This document shows, piece after piece, positions 28,405-37,832 of a stretch of DNA of 64,000 nucleotides. Under the pieces are notes generated by a model, which saw only the letters and a list, made by a program, of their open reading frames with translations, was not told where the DNA came from and ran no database searches. The DNA is from Paucibacter sp. Y2R2-4 (GTDB lineage: Bacteria; Pseudomonadota; Gammaproteobacteria; Burkholderiales; Burkholderiaceae_C): the NCBI RefSeq assembly GCF_025717535.1, contig NZ_JAJIRO010000003.1, forward strand, positions 558,001-622,000. The letters are read 5' to 3'. Made by a program: the position numbers and the translations under genes. Every line of letters starts with the position of its first letter. Position 1 is the stretch's first letter.

Positions 28405-30098
28405 TGGCGACGCTGCATGCGCTGAATTCGCTGCTTTGTGAGCTCCGGCCTTCGGGCGAAGTGCTGGCTTGGCGCGGCCATCAAGCTTTGGATTGGGCGG
28501 CTTTCAAGCGTCGCGTCACGGCTTGGTATTGGCAAGCCGAGGCCTTGCCGGCTCAGCGCATCGGCCTGTACTTGGATGATGCCTTCGAGTTCGCTGCCGC
28601 CTTGTTCGCGCTTTGGCATGCGGGCAAGGTCGTTTATTTGCCTGGCGACAAACTGCTAGCGACGGCGGCGCAACTGCAGCTTCAGGTCGACGCTCTGGCG
28701 GGTGACTTTGCCGATGCGCAGCTGAGTTCGCCCAATGAAGATGCGAGCGCACAGGAGCCCGTCTGGCAAGCCTTGGATCCCGCCGCGATCCAAGTGCAAA
28801 TCTTCACCTCGGGCTCGACCGCCGCACCGCTGGCGATAGAGAAGCGCCTGTCCCAGCTCTTCCATGAGGTCGCGGCGCTTGATCAAGCCTTTGGCGAGCG
28901 CCTGGGCAAGGCCGAGGTTCTGGCCACGGTTTCGCATCAGCACATCTACGGCCTCCTGTTTCGCGTGCTCTGGCCCTTGGCGCGCGGCTGCGCGTTTCAT
29001 GCCGAGCGCTACGCCTTTGTAGAAGACCTGACGGCAGCCCTGCATGCGGCGCGACCCGCCTTGCTGATCGCCAGCCCGGCTCACCTCAAGCGTCTTCCGG
29101 CGGTCAATCTGCGTGGCCTGCGCGCGGTGTTCTCCTCCGGCGGCCCGCTGCCCGACGAGGCGCTGCCCGATTGCCTGCGCGTCTTTGGCCAAGCCCCCAT
29201 TGAGGTTTACGGCAGCAGTGAAACCGGCGGCATTGCCTGGCGCCAGCGCGAAAGCACAGCTGCCACCGCATGGTCAGCCTTGCCCGGCGTGCGTTGGCGT
29301 GTGGTCGATGAATTGCTGCACATTGCCTCGCCGCATTTGCCCACGCTGGATTGGACGGCAGCTGCCGATCGTGCCCGCGATCTGGGCAAGAGCTTTGAAT
29401 TGCTAGGCCGCGCCGACCGCTTGCTGAAGATCGAAGAAAAGCGTGTTTCCGTCGCTGCGGTAGAAGCCGCTCTGCTGAGCAGCGGGCTCTTGGCCGAGCT
29501 GCGCGTGCTGAGTGTGCCTTCGCCCACGCAACATGGTCGTTTGCAACTGGCCGTGGTGGCGGTGCCGAACGAGGCTGGCTGGGCGCAGTTGGAACGCATC
29601 GGCCGCCAAGCCCTGGGCGCGCAACTGCGGCAGTTGCTGCTGCAAAGCCTGGAGCCGGTCTCAGCGCCGCGCCGCTGGCGTTTTGTGTCCAGCCTGCCCA
29701 GCAATAGCCAGGGCAAGGCCACGCAAGCCGAGCTGCTGGCCCTGTTCGACCCGCGCCGCCCGCCCATGCGTGTTGTGCAAGCCAGCGCCACGACGGCCGA
29801 ATTGCGCTTGCAGATCGAGCCGGGGTTGCCGCAGTTCGACGGCCATTTCCCCGGCCATCCGGTGCTGCCGGGCGTGGCGCAAGTGGACTGGGCGATTCGT
29901 TTTGGCCGTGAGCTGTTTCCCTTGCCTCCGCGCTTTGCTGCCCTGGAGGCGTTGAAGTTCCAACAGGTCATCACGCCGGGATTGACGCTTTCACTGACGC
30001 TCAGCTTCAAGCCCGAATCGGGTCAGCTGAGCTTCAAGTACGAGTCGGCGCGCGGCGTCCATGCCAGCGGCCGGGTGGTGTTTGGAGCCGCACCATGA
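28404..30098 (+). CDS. AMP-dependent ligase fused to an ApeI-like hotdog dehydratase
   Basis: 564 residues in two parts. Residues about 1-445 are an acyl/aryl-CoA or ACP ligase: P-loop FTSGSTAAPLAIEK at about 132, YGSSETGGIAWR at about 268, and the C-terminal lysine in SNSQGKATQAE at about 437. Residues about 465-564 are a hotdog domain with FDGHFPGHPVLPGVAQVDWA, the FabA/FabZ-like dehydratase motif, in which the usual Glu after PGV is not present. In E. coli-type aryl polyene clusters these functions are separate proteins (ApeH and ApeI types); here they are one chain. It would activate the aryl acid and dehydrate 3-hydroxyacyl-ACP. Confidence 0.87.
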   Translation: MATLHALNSLLCELRPSGEVLAWRGHQALDWAAFKRRVTAWYWQAEALPAQRIGLYLDDAFEFAAALFALWHAGKVVYLPGDKLLATAAQLQLQVDALAGDFADAQLSSPNEDASAQEPVWQALDPAAIQVQIFTSGSTAAPLAIEKRLSQLFHEVAALDQAFGERLGKAEVLATVSHQHIYGLLFRVLWPLARGCAFHAERYAFVEDLTAALHAARPALLIASPAHLKRLPAVNLRGLRAVFSSGGPLPDEALPDCLRVFGQAPIEVYGSSETGGIAWRQRESTAATAWSALPGVRWRVVDELLHIASPHLPTLDWTAAADRARDLGKSFELLGRADRLLKIEEKRVSVAAVEAALLSSGLLAELRVLSVPSPTQHGRLQLAVVAVPNEAGWAQLERIGRQALGAQLRQLLLQSLEPVSAPRRWRFVSSLPSNSQGKATQAELLALFDPRRPPMRVVQASATTAELRLQIEPGLPQFDGHFPGHPVLPGVAQVDWAIRFGRELFPLPPRFAALEALKFQQVITPGLTLSLTLSFKPESGQLSFKYESARGVHASGRVVFGAAP

Positions 30099-30841
30099 GC
30101 CCGCTCTCTGTGTTGGCAGTGGTGCCGGTCTACAACCACGGCGAGGCCATCGGGGCAGTGGTGCACAGCTTGCGCGGCCATGGCTTGCCGGTGCTGCTGG
30201 TGGATGACGGCAGCGAGCCCGGCTGCGCTGCGGTGTTGGATCAGTTGGCGGCGGCCGAACCGGCGCAGATCCGCGTCGAGCGTCTGGCCGTCAACCAAGG
30301 CAAGGGCGGGGCGATGATGGCCGGCTTGCGGCTAGCCTTGGCATTGGGCTATAGCCATGCGCTGCAGATCGATGCTGATGGTCAGCATGAGGCCGCCGAC
30401 GTACCGCGCTTTCTGGCCTTGGCCCAAGCCCATCCGCGGCATTTCATTTGTGGCTGCCCGATCTATGACGAGTCCGTGCCCAAGGCGCGGCTGTATGGCC
30501 GCTATGCCACCCATATCTGGGTTTGGATCAACACCTTGTCCATGGAATTGCGCGACTCGATGTGCGGCTTTCGCATCTATCCTTTGGCGCCGACGGTGGC
30601 CTTGATCGATAGCGTGCAAATCGGCCGACGCATGGACTTTGACGTTGAGATCGCGGTGCGTCTGATCTGGCGCGGCGTGCGCGTCATCAACCAGCCGACC
30701 CGCGTCAGCTACCCCAGCGACGGCATCTCGCACTTTCGGGCCTTGCATGACAACGTCTTGATCTCCTGGATGCACACCCGCTTGTTCTTCGGCATGCTGC
30801 CGCGCCTGCCGCTGCTGCTGTGGCGGCGTTTCTCAAAATGA
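30095..30841 (+). CDS. Glycosyltransferase family 2
   Basis: 248 residues. GT-A fold with VVPVYNHGEAIG, LLVDDGS, NQGKGGAMMAGL and the metal-binding DADGQH. It resembles dolichol-phosphate mannosyltransferase-like GT2 enzymes without a large membrane tail; a hydrophobic C-terminal segment (MLPRLPLLLWRRF) may touch the membrane. In aryl polyene clusters a GT2 often accompanies an acyltransferase, sometimes as one fused protein. It overlaps the preceding stop (ATGA). Confidence 0.9.
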   Translation: MSPLSVLAVVPVYNHGEAIGAVVHSLRGHGLPVLLVDDGSEPGCAAVLDQLAAAEPAQIRVERLAVNQGKGGAMMAGLRLALALGYSHALQIDADGQHEAADVPRFLALAQAHPRHFICGCPIYDESVPKARLYGRYATHIWVWINTLSMELRDSMCGFRIYPLAPTVALIDSVQIGRRMDFDVEIAVRLIWRGVRVINQPTRVSYPSDGISHFRALHDNVLISWMHTRLFFGMLPRLPLLLWRRFSK

Positions 30842-31803
30842 CGGGGCCGCAGATGTCCGGCCAATTTGAACGTCAAAGCCCTGGCAGCCATTGGGCCAGC
30901 CTGGGTGAGAACACCTTTGTCGCCGGCATCTGGCTGCTGTACTGGGTGCATCGCCTGAGTGGCCGCTGGGTGTTTCGATTCTTCATGACTCCGGTGATGC
31001 TGCTGCACTGGCTCAGCCGACCGGCACTGCGGCGCGACTCCCTGCAGTATTTGCAGCGTTTGCAGGCTCAGTACGCGGTTTTTCCGACCGAGCCGAATTG
31101 GCGGCATGGCCTGCGCCATGTGGGCCTGTTCGCCGACACCATGCTCGACAAACTCTTGGCCATGGCGGGCCGCTACCCGATGGAGCAAGTGCAGGTGCAG
31201 GGCGCCGATGCTTTGCGCCAAGCGGCCGCAGCCGGGCAGGGCGGCATCCTCGTGACCGCCCACATCGGTTGCCTGGAGTTGTGCCGTGCCTTGGTCGAGG
31301 ATGAAAGCGTGTTTCGGCTCAACGTGCTGGTACATACCGCCCACGCCCAGGCCTTCAATCAGGTGCTGAAGCGGCTTCAACCGAACAGCCGAGTGAACCT
31401 GATCGAGGTCACCGAAATGGATGCGGCTATGGCTATGGTCTTGAGCGAAAAGGTCGCCGCCGGCGAGTTCATTGCCATCGCCGGAGACCGCATTCCGGTG
31501 CTTCAGAGCAAGACGGTGCAGGTCGATTTCTTGGGCCACCCGGCGCACTTTCCGGTCGGTCCTTATGTGCTGGCGAGTTTGCTGAAATGTCCGCTCTATA
31601 TGCTGTCATGCCTGCATCAAGGCAGCGGCTATCTGGTGCGCTTTGAGCGTTTGGCCGAGCAAGTGACGCTGCCACGTGGCCAGCGCGAGCCAGCGATGCA
31701 AGCCTATGCCCAGCAGTTTGTGGCGGCGCTCAGTGCGCAGCTGCGCCAGTCGCCGTACGACTGGTTCAATTTCTTTCCCTTTTGGGACCAAACACCATCA
31801 TGA
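30838..31803 (+). CDS. LpxL/HtrB-type lysophospholipid or lipid A acyltransferase-like protein
   Basis: 321 residues with an N-terminal hydrophobic segment (about 25-55) and the LpxL superfamily active site in TAHIGCLE (HX4E), followed by AIAGDRIPV. True lipid A acyltransferases have the same fold, but the position inside the cluster suggests acylation of the polyene conjugate. The start overlaps the GT2 stop (ATGA). Inner membrane, cytosolic face. Confidence 0.87.
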   Translation: MTGPQMSGQFERQSPGSHWASLGENTFVAGIWLLYWVHRLSGRWVFRFFMTPVMLLHWLSRPALRRDSLQYLQRLQAQYAVFPTEPNWRHGLRHVGLFADTMLDKLLAMAGRYPMEQVQVQGADALRQAAAAGQGGILVTAHIGCLELCRALVEDESVFRLNVLVHTAHAQAFNQVLKRLQPNSRVNLIEVTEMDAAMAMVLSEKVAAGEFIAIAGDRIPVLQSKTVQVDFLGHPAHFPVGPYVLASLLKCPLYMLSCLHQGSGYLVRFERLAEQVTLPRGQREPAMQAYAQQFVAALSAQLRQSPYDWFNFFPFWDQTPS

Positions 31804-33365
31804 CAGCCCGAGTCGAATCGACGACCCCTACCGAAGCCGTGCAATTTGACGGTCAGCGCTTGCGCATCGAAGACATCTGCGCCGTCGCGCTTGGCCGCCG
31901 GCCGGCCCGCCTGAGCAGTGACCCCGCCTTCCGCGCCCATATCCAGGCCGGCGCTGATTTCGTCGCCCGCTTGTTGGCGGAAGAGGGTGTCATTTACGGC
32001 GTCACCACCGGCTATGGCGACTCCTGCACCGTTACCGTGCCGTCCGCCCTGGTGCCCGATCTGCCGCACCATCTCTACACCTACCATGGCTGCGGCATGG
32101 GCGCGGTCTTGAGCCCCGAGCAAACCCGCGCCGTCTTGGCCGCGCGGCTGGCCTCCTTGAGCCAGGGCATGTCGGGTGTCAGCGTGGACCTGTTGGCGCA
32201 AATCGAGGCCTTGCTCAAGCACGACATCCTGCCGCTGATTCCCTCCGAGGGTTCGGTCGGTGCCAGCGGCGATTTGACGCCGCTGTCCTATCTGGCTGCG
32301 GTCTTGTGCGGCGAGCGCGAGGTGCTGTTCAAGGGTGCCCGCATGCCCGCCGAGCAGGCCTTGGCCCTGGTGGGCCTGAAGCCGCTGCGCCTGCGTCCCA
32401 AGGAAGGCCTGGCCATCATGAACGGCACGGCGGTGATGACCGGTCTGGCCTGCCTGGCTTGGCAACGTGCCGACTATCTGTGCCGCCTGGCCACGCGTCT
32501 GACTGCCATCAATGTGGTCGCCAGCGGCGGCAATGCGCACCACTTCGACGAGGCCTTGTTCGCCGCCAAGCCGCACCCCGGCCAGCAACTCTGCGCCGAG
32601 CGCCTGCGCGCCGATCTGGTCAGCGACCGACCCAGCCGCAATGAGCAGCGTCTGCAAGACCGCTACTCGCTGCGCTGCGCCCCGCATGTGATCGGCGTGC
32701 TGCAAGACGCCTTGCCCTTCTTGCGCCAGCTGATCGAGAACGAGCTGAACAGCGCCAATGACAACCCGCTGATCGACGCCCGCAATGAGCTGGTGCTGCA
32801 CGGCGGGCATTTCTATGGCGGCCATATCGCCTTGGCCATGGACACGCTGAAAACTGCGGTGGCCAATGTGGCCGATCTGCTCGATCGCCAACTGGCCCTG
32901 CTGGTGGACACCCGCTACAACCATGGCCTGCCCAGCAATCTGTCCGGCGCCACCGGCGAGCGTGCTGCCATCAACCATGGTCTGAAGGCGCTGCAGATCA
33001 GCGTCTCGGCCTGGACCGCCGAGGCCTTGAAGGGCACGATGCCGGCCTCGGTCTTCAGCCGCTCGACCGAATGCCACAACCAAGACAAGGTCAGCATGGG
33101 CACCATTGCCGCACGCGACTGCCTGCGCGTGCTGGAGCTGAGTGAGCAAGTGCTGGCGGCGATGTTGATCGCGGCCCGCCAGGGCCTGAGCTTGCGCGCC
33201 GACTTGCAGCCGCTGACGTTGAGCCCGGCCCTGGCCGCGATGCAGGCGGACCTTGAAGCGCGCATTGCCCTGGTCAAGGAAGACCGCGCCCTCGACGCTG
33301 ATCTGCATGCGCTGTTAAAGGCGGTGCGCGAGCAAGCTTGGAGTCTGTATGAACAGCAAGCCTGA
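31800..33365 (+). CDS. Aromatic amino acid ammonia-lyase (HAL/TAL/PAL family)
   Basis: 521 residues with the MIO prosthetic group triad Ala-Ser-Gly at 155-157 (SVGASGDLTPLS), the catalytic Tyr66 in IYGVTTGYGDS, and the QDRYSLRCAPHVIGVLQD segment. The substrate-selectivity pair after LPHHLYT is Tyr95-His96. It removes ammonia from Tyr, Phe or His to give an aryl acrylate. In dialkylresorcinol and aryl polyene clusters a Tyr lyase supplies the 4-hydroxycinnamate-type head group, so Tyr is favoured by context, but the pocket does not decide it. Start overlaps the preceding stop. Confidence 0.88.
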   Translation: MTARVESTTPTEAVQFDGQRLRIEDICAVALGRRPARLSSDPAFRAHIQAGADFVARLLAEEGVIYGVTTGYGDSCTVTVPSALVPDLPHHLYTYHGCGMGAVLSPEQTRAVLAARLASLSQGMSGVSVDLLAQIEALLKHDILPLIPSEGSVGASGDLTPLSYLAAVLCGEREVLFKGARMPAEQALALVGLKPLRLRPKEGLAIMNGTAVMTGLACLAWQRADYLCRLATRLTAINVVASGGNAHHFDEALFAAKPHPGQQLCAERLRADLVSDRPSRNEQRLQDRYSLRCAPHVIGVLQDALPFLRQLIENELNSANDNPLIDARNELVLHGGHFYGGHIALAMDTLKTAVANVADLLDRQLALLVDTRYNHGLPSNLSGATGERAAINHGLKALQISVSAWTAEALKGTMPASVFSRSTECHNQDKVSMGTIAARDCLRVLELSEQVLAAMLIAARQGLSLRADLQPLTLSPALAAMQADLEARIALVKEDRALDADLHALLKAVREQAWSLYEQQA

Positions 33366-33774
33366 TCTCAGCCACACGATTGAACTGGCGCCGGCCTTTC
33401 ACGACCTCGATCCGCTCGACATCGTCTGGCACGGCCACTACGTCAAATACCTGGAGCTGGCGCGCTGCGCACTCTTGGCCAAGTTCAATTACGACTACCC
33501 GCAGATGCGTGAGTCCGGCTATGCCTGGCCCATCGTCGATATGCGCTTGAAGTATGTGGGCATGGCCAGCTTCAACCAGCGCCTCTTGGTGCGCGCCGAG
33601 ATCACCGAGTGGGACAACCGCCTGAAGATCGAGTACCTGATCTCCGACGCCTCCAGCGGTCAGGCCATCAACCGGGCCTACACCATCCAGGTGGCATATT
33701 CGATCGCCGAGCGCGAGATGCTGTACGTCTGCCCCGCCGTGTTGTGGGAACGCCTCGGGGTGGAACCCACATGA
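33349..33774 (+). CDS. Acyl-CoA/ACP thioesterase, 4HBT hotdog type
   Basis: 141 residues, single hotdog domain with DLDPLDIVWHGHYVKYLE, where Asp (or the DxDxxxxVWHxxY pattern) marks the YbgC/4HBT type. It would hydrolyse acyl or aryl thioesters, perhaps editing stalled carriers (ApeK type in other clusters). It overlaps the lyase gene by 17 bases and its stop overlaps the LolA-like start. Confidence 0.88.
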   Translation: MNSKPDLSHTIELAPAFHDLDPLDIVWHGHYVKYLELARCALLAKFNYDYPQMRESGYAWPIVDMRLKYVGMASFNQRLLVRAEITEWDNRLKIEYLISDASSGQAINRAYTIQVAYSIAEREMLYVCPAVLWERLGVEPT

Positions 33775-34403
33775 AGCGCCGCCTGTTGCTTTGCGCCGCA
33801 GCCTTGAGTCTCCTGGCCTCAGGGCCTGTGTTGGCTGCGCCGCTGAGCGGCCCCGAGTTGGCGGCTGCTGTGCGCGAGCGCCTGCAGCAGCCGGCGGTTT
33901 TGCGCGGGGACTTTGAGCAGAGCAAGCAGGTGCAAGGCTTTGCCAAGCCCTTGCTGTCGCGCGGGGACTTCATCGTTGCGCGCGAGCGCGGTGTGCTGTG
34001 GCGTACCAAGACGCCGTTTGCCTCCAATCTGCGTCTGACCCGAGATGAGATCGTCGCCACCCAGGGCAATGGCGCGGTCGCCTTTCGGCTCGACGCTGGC
34101 AAGGAACCCTCGGTACGCATCATCAATGGCCTGATGTTCTCCTTGTTGAATGGCGATATCGCGGCCTTGTCGGAGTACTTCCGTATCGAAGGCCAGATCG
34201 ATGGCCGGCGTTGGCAGTTGCAACTGCAACCGCGCCAAGCGGCCTTGAGCAAACTGTTCAAGGCGATCGAGCTGAATGGCGACAGTCATGTCACCAGCAT
34301 CCGCCTTGATGAAGCCAATGGTGATCTGACCCAGCTGCGCTTCAGCGCCCAGCGCAGTGAGCCGGCGCGCCTGAGTGCCGATGAGGCAGCGCGTTTTGAC
34401 TGA
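33771..34403 (+). CDS. LolA-like outer membrane lipoprotein carrier protein
   Basis: 210 residues with a signal peptide (about 1-21, ending VLAAPL) and the LolA-type half-barrel: GDFEQSKQVQGFAKPLLSRGDFIVARERGVLWRT-like strands. Periplasmic. Its place in front of an MMPL exporter, as in aryl polyene clusters, suggests carriage of the lipidated polyene across the periplasm, not general lipoprotein transport. It overlaps genes on both sides. Confidence 0.86.
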   Translation: MKRRLLLCAAALSLLASGPVLAAPLSGPELAAAVRERLQQPAVLRGDFEQSKQVQGFAKPLLSRGDFIVARERGVLWRTKTPFASNLRLTRDEIVATQGNGAVAFRLDAGKEPSVRIINGLMFSLLNGDIAALSEYFRIEGQIDGRRWQLQLQPRQAALSKLFKAIELNGDSHVTSIRLDEANGDLTQLRFSAQRSEPARLSADEAARFD

Positions 34404-36750
34404 GACCGCCCCCGATCAGCTGCCTCTGCTCCGCCGCGCCGCCGTCTGGCTGCTGCTGTGTGCGGTGCTGTGCAGTCATGCGCTGTGGCTGCTCTTGGGC
34501 GGGCGCTTGCAACTGGACACCGATGTCTTGGCCATGTTGCCGCAGGACGAGCGCCAGCCGGCGGTGCGGCAGGCGACACGTGCCTTGGCCGATGCGGCGG
34601 CGCGCCGCGTCGTGGTGCTGGTCGGCGCCGCCGACTGGGATGCCGCGCGTCAAGCCGGCGACGCCTTTGCCGCCTCCTTGCTGGAAGCGCCGGCTGCGCC
34701 GATCACGCTGCGTTATCAGGTCGGCGAGGCTTCGGCCGAACAGTGGCTGGGCTTTTTCACGCCCTATCAAGGCCAGTTGCTGACGGCTGAGCAGCGCGCC
34801 TTGCTGCAAAGAGAATCTCCAGACACCCTGGCGCAGCGCGCAGTCGAGTCGCTCTACCGGCCCATGGGCATGCCGCGCATTGGCAGCTGGCAGGCCGACC
34901 CGCTCAATCTGTTCGGCGCTTGGCTGTCCGAGCGTGCTGGCGACAGCCGCGTGCGCGTCACCGAGGGGCGGCTGTTGCTGGCCGGCCCGCAGCGGCAGTA
35001 CGCCTTTTTGACGATGGAGTTGCTGGAGTCGGGCTTTTCGATGAGCAGCCAGCAAGCCTTGATTTCGAGCCTGGAGAAGGCCCGTGCTGCGGCCTTGCAA
35101 TTGCAGCCGCAGGCTGAAGTGCTGATGGTCGGCGTGCCGCTGCATGCGGCCGCCGCCGCGCAACAGGCCGAGCATGAGGTGCACACCATCGGCCTGGGCT
35201 CGCTGGTCGGCATCATCGTGCTGACCTTGTTTGCCTTTCAGGCCATTCGCCCGCGCTTGCTGGTCACGCTGTCGATCGGTGTCGGACTGCTTTGCGCCAT
35301 CTCCGTCACCAGCCTGATTTTTGGGCGCGTGCACATGATCACCCTGGTGTTTGGTGCCAGCTTGGTGGGCGTGGCCGAGAACTACGCCAGCAACTATTAC
35401 AGCGGCCGCCTGGGTCGACCGTTCGCCGAACGCTTTCAGATGCTGCGCGAGCAAAGCGGCGCCATGGTCTTGGCCATGTGCACCACCGCCATTGGCTATG
35501 CCCTGCTGGCCCTGACGCCCTTCCCGGGCCTGCGTCAGATCGCGGTGTTTTCGGTGGTGGGCTTGCTGGCGGCCTTCATCACCACGCTCTGGTGCTTCCC
35601 GCTCTTTGATCGCGGTGAGATGGCCTGGAGCCCGTTCTCGCGCTGGATCGGCGCGCAGCGCGCGTCTTGGCCGGTCGTGGGGCGCAACCGCTTTACGCTG
35701 GGTTTTGGCCTGGTGCTGCTGCCGGTCTTGCTGTTGGGCCTCTTGCGCCTGCAGGCCAATGACGACATCCGCTTGCTGCAGAACTCACCGAAGGCCTTGC
35801 TCGAACAGCAGCGTGCCTTCTCGGCTCTGATGGACTTGCCCAGCCCGGCGCAGTTCTATCTGGTGCGTGGCGCCAGCGAAGAAGAAGTGCTGCAGCGCGA
35901 AGAGGCTTTGAAGCAAACCTTGATGGCCGAGCCGGGCTTGGTCAGCGGCACGCAGGCTGTCAGCGATTGGCTGCCATCGCAAGCCCGTCAGGCCGAAGAT
36001 GCGGCCTTGCTGAAGCGCGTAGTGCAGGGTCAGGTCTTGCCTGCGGCCCTGAAGATCTTGGGTGAAGCGCCCGCGGCCGCGCCGGCGCCGGCCTTCAAGC
36101 CGCTCTTGCCGGCCGAGTGGCTGGCGGCGCCGGTGTCCGAGCCGCTGCGCCATCAGTGGTTGGGCCCCTTTGAAGGCGGCTACGCCAGCGTAGTGCTGCT
36201 GCGTGGCCTGACGGACTTCAGCAAGCTGCCGCGGCTGGCGGCGCTCGCCGAGGGCCGAGCCGGCGTGCAGTGGGTCGACAAGGTCGGCGAGGTCTCGCAG
36301 GTGTTGGCGCGCTACCGTGGCCTGATGGGCGGGGTGATCGCACTCAGCTATGGCCTGGTGTTCGCCGCGCTGACTTGGCGCTTTGGCCGCCGTGCCTGGC
36401 GCGCCTTGTTGCCGACGCTGCTGGCCAGCGCCCTGGCCCTGGCTATACCGGCGCTATTCGGCCAACCAATGCAACTCTTCAATGTCTTGGCCCTGTTGCT
36501 GATTCTCGGCATGGGCGTGGACTACGGCATCTTTCTGCTCGAGCAGCCTGCGCGGCAGGCCTTGCGGCCTTTTTTATCGGTCACGCTGGCGGCGGCCTCC
36601 ACGCTTTTAGCATTCGGACTGTTGGCGCTTTCTGGCACGCCCGCGCTGCGTGCCTTTGGCCTGACCATGTTGCTGGGCATCGTGTTGTCATGGGCTTTGA
36701 CGCCGCTGTTCATGCCTGAGGCCGACGACCTCAATACCATCCCCACCTGA
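34381..36750 (+). CDS. MMPL/RND family exporter
   Basis: 789 residues. One membrane span at about 14-34, a periplasmic loop, a group of five to six spans at about 273-410, another at about 440-457, a second periplasmic domain, and a last group at about 650-785 that contains GMGVDYGIFLLEQP, the RND/MMPL proton-relay type motif. The first half has the matching VGVAENYASNYYSGRLG. It would export the aryl polyene lipid (inner membrane). The ATG at 34381 lies inside the LolA-like gene; a GTG at 34375 is possible. Confidence 0.9.
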   Translation: MRQRVLTETAPDQLPLLRRAAVWLLLCAVLCSHALWLLLGGRLQLDTDVLAMLPQDERQPAVRQATRALADAAARRVVVLVGAADWDAARQAGDAFAASLLEAPAAPITLRYQVGEASAEQWLGFFTPYQGQLLTAEQRALLQRESPDTLAQRAVESLYRPMGMPRIGSWQADPLNLFGAWLSERAGDSRVRVTEGRLLLAGPQRQYAFLTMELLESGFSMSSQQALISSLEKARAAALQLQPQAEVLMVGVPLHAAAAAQQAEHEVHTIGLGSLVGIIVLTLFAFQAIRPRLLVTLSIGVGLLCAISVTSLIFGRVHMITLVFGASLVGVAENYASNYYSGRLGRPFAERFQMLREQSGAMVLAMCTTAIGYALLALTPFPGLRQIAVFSVVGLLAAFITTLWCFPLFDRGEMAWSPFSRWIGAQRASWPVVGRNRFTLGFGLVLLPVLLLGLLRLQANDDIRLLQNSPKALLEQQRAFSALMDLPSPAQFYLVRGASEEEVLQREEALKQTLMAEPGLVSGTQAVSDWLPSQARQAEDAALLKRVVQGQVLPAALKILGEAPAAAPAPAFKPLLPAEWLAAPVSEPLRHQWLGPFEGGYASVVLLRGLTDFSKLPRLAALAEGRAGVQWVDKVGEVSQVLARYRGLMGGVIALSYGLVFAALTWRFGRRAWRALLPTLLASALALAIPALFGQPMQLFNVLALLLILGMGVDYGIFLLEQPARQALRPFLSVTLAAASTLLAFGLLALSGTPALRAFGLTMLLGIVLSWALTPLFMPEADDLNTIPT

Positions 36751-36758
36751 AGTGTTCC

Positions 36759-37832
36759 ATGCTCGATAAGAAGTTTTCTCCTGAAAAACAAAGCGCTTTC
36801 GCGGCCCGCTTCGAAGCGCAGAAGATTGCGTTTGGACCGGTGGTGTTCCAGTGCGTGCGCTATGCCTGGAAGCGCGGCATGCTGGAGCGCTTGGCCCAGG
36901 CTGGCAGTGTGGGCTTGAGTGTGGAGGCGATGGCGGCCGAAGGGCCCTGGACCTTGTACGCCCTGAAGCTGGTGCTGGAAACCAGTTTGTCGGCCGGCGT
37001 GGTGTGCCTGCGGGACGGGCGTTATGTGCTGGACAAGACGGGCTTCATTCTCGTCACCGACCGCATGACGCAGATCAACCTCGATTTTGTGCACGACGTT
37101 TGCTACTTAGGCCTGGCCGATCTGGAGGCCGCGATCGATCAGGAGCGCCCGCTGGGCCTGGCGCGTCTGGGCGACTGGCCGACGCTGTATGAGGGCATGT
37201 CGCAATTGCCTGAGCCGGCCAAGCAAAGCTGGTTCGAGTTCGATCACCATTACTCGGACACCTCGTTTCCTGATGTGATGCCCGATGTCTTCGCCAGCGC
37301 GCCGCGCCGGGTCATGGACATCGGCGCCAACACCGGTAAGTTCAGCCGCGCCGCCCTGGCCTATAAGGCCGAAGTTGAGCTGCATCTGCTGGATCTGCCT
37401 CAGCAGCTGGCGGTGGCGGCGCAGACCTTGAGCGAAGCCGGCTGCCGCGAGCGCGCCCATCTGCATGCCGTGGACATGTTGGACACTGAGCAAGCCTTTC
37501 CGCCTGGCATGGACCTGATTTGGATGAGCCAGTTCCTGAGTTGCTTTAGCGAGCCTGTGATCGCCAGCATTCTCAGCCGCGCCGCCGCCGCATTGGCCGA
37601 TGGGGGCCAGGTCTTGATCATGGACACCTTCTGGGATCTGCAGCGCTACGACATCGCCGCCTTTTGCCTGATCAACACCAGCCCTTACTTCACGGCCATG
37701 GCCAGCGGCAACAGCAAGATCTATCAAAGCACGGACTACATCCGACTGGCTGAGGCCGCCGGTCTGAAGTTGCTGACGGTGCGTGAAGGCATCGGTTACT
37801 GCCACAGCCTCTTGAGGTTCGCCAAGGCATGA
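36759..37832 (+). CDS. SAM-dependent O-methyltransferase
   Basis: 357 residues with an N-terminal winged-helix dimerisation part and a C-terminal Rossmann domain. SAM motif I is VMDIGANTGKFS at about 185-196, followed by LHLLDLPQQL and a later MDTFWDLQRY segment. This is the plant-type O-methyltransferase layout used for phenolic hydroxyls, fitting methylation of the aryl head group. It starts eight bases after the exporter gene and ends overlapping the DUF3261 gene. Confidence 0.87.
   Translation: MLDKKFSPEKQSAFAARFEAQKIAFGPVVFQCVRYAWKRGMLERLAQAGSVGLSVEAMAAEGPWTLYALKLVLETSLSAGVVCLRDGRYVLDKTGFILVTDRMTQINLDFVHDVCYLGLADLEAAIDQERPLGLARLGDWPTLYEGMSQLPEPAKQSWFEFDHHYSDTSFPDVMPDVFASAPRRVMDIGANTGKFSRAALAYKAEVELHLLDLPQQLAVAAQTLSEAGCRERAHLHAVDMLDTEQAFPPGMDLIWMSQFLSCFSEPVIASILSRAAAALADGGQVLIMDTFWDLQRYDIAAFCLINTSPYFTAMASGNSKIYQSTDYIRLAEAAGLKLLTVREGIGYCHSLLRFAKA

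Noticed and set aside
31704-33308. Minus-strand open frame of 534 codons opposite the ammonia-lyase
   Set aside because: Gln/His/Gly-rich nonsense-like protein, no ribosome site, while the plus strand has all MIO-lyase motifs.
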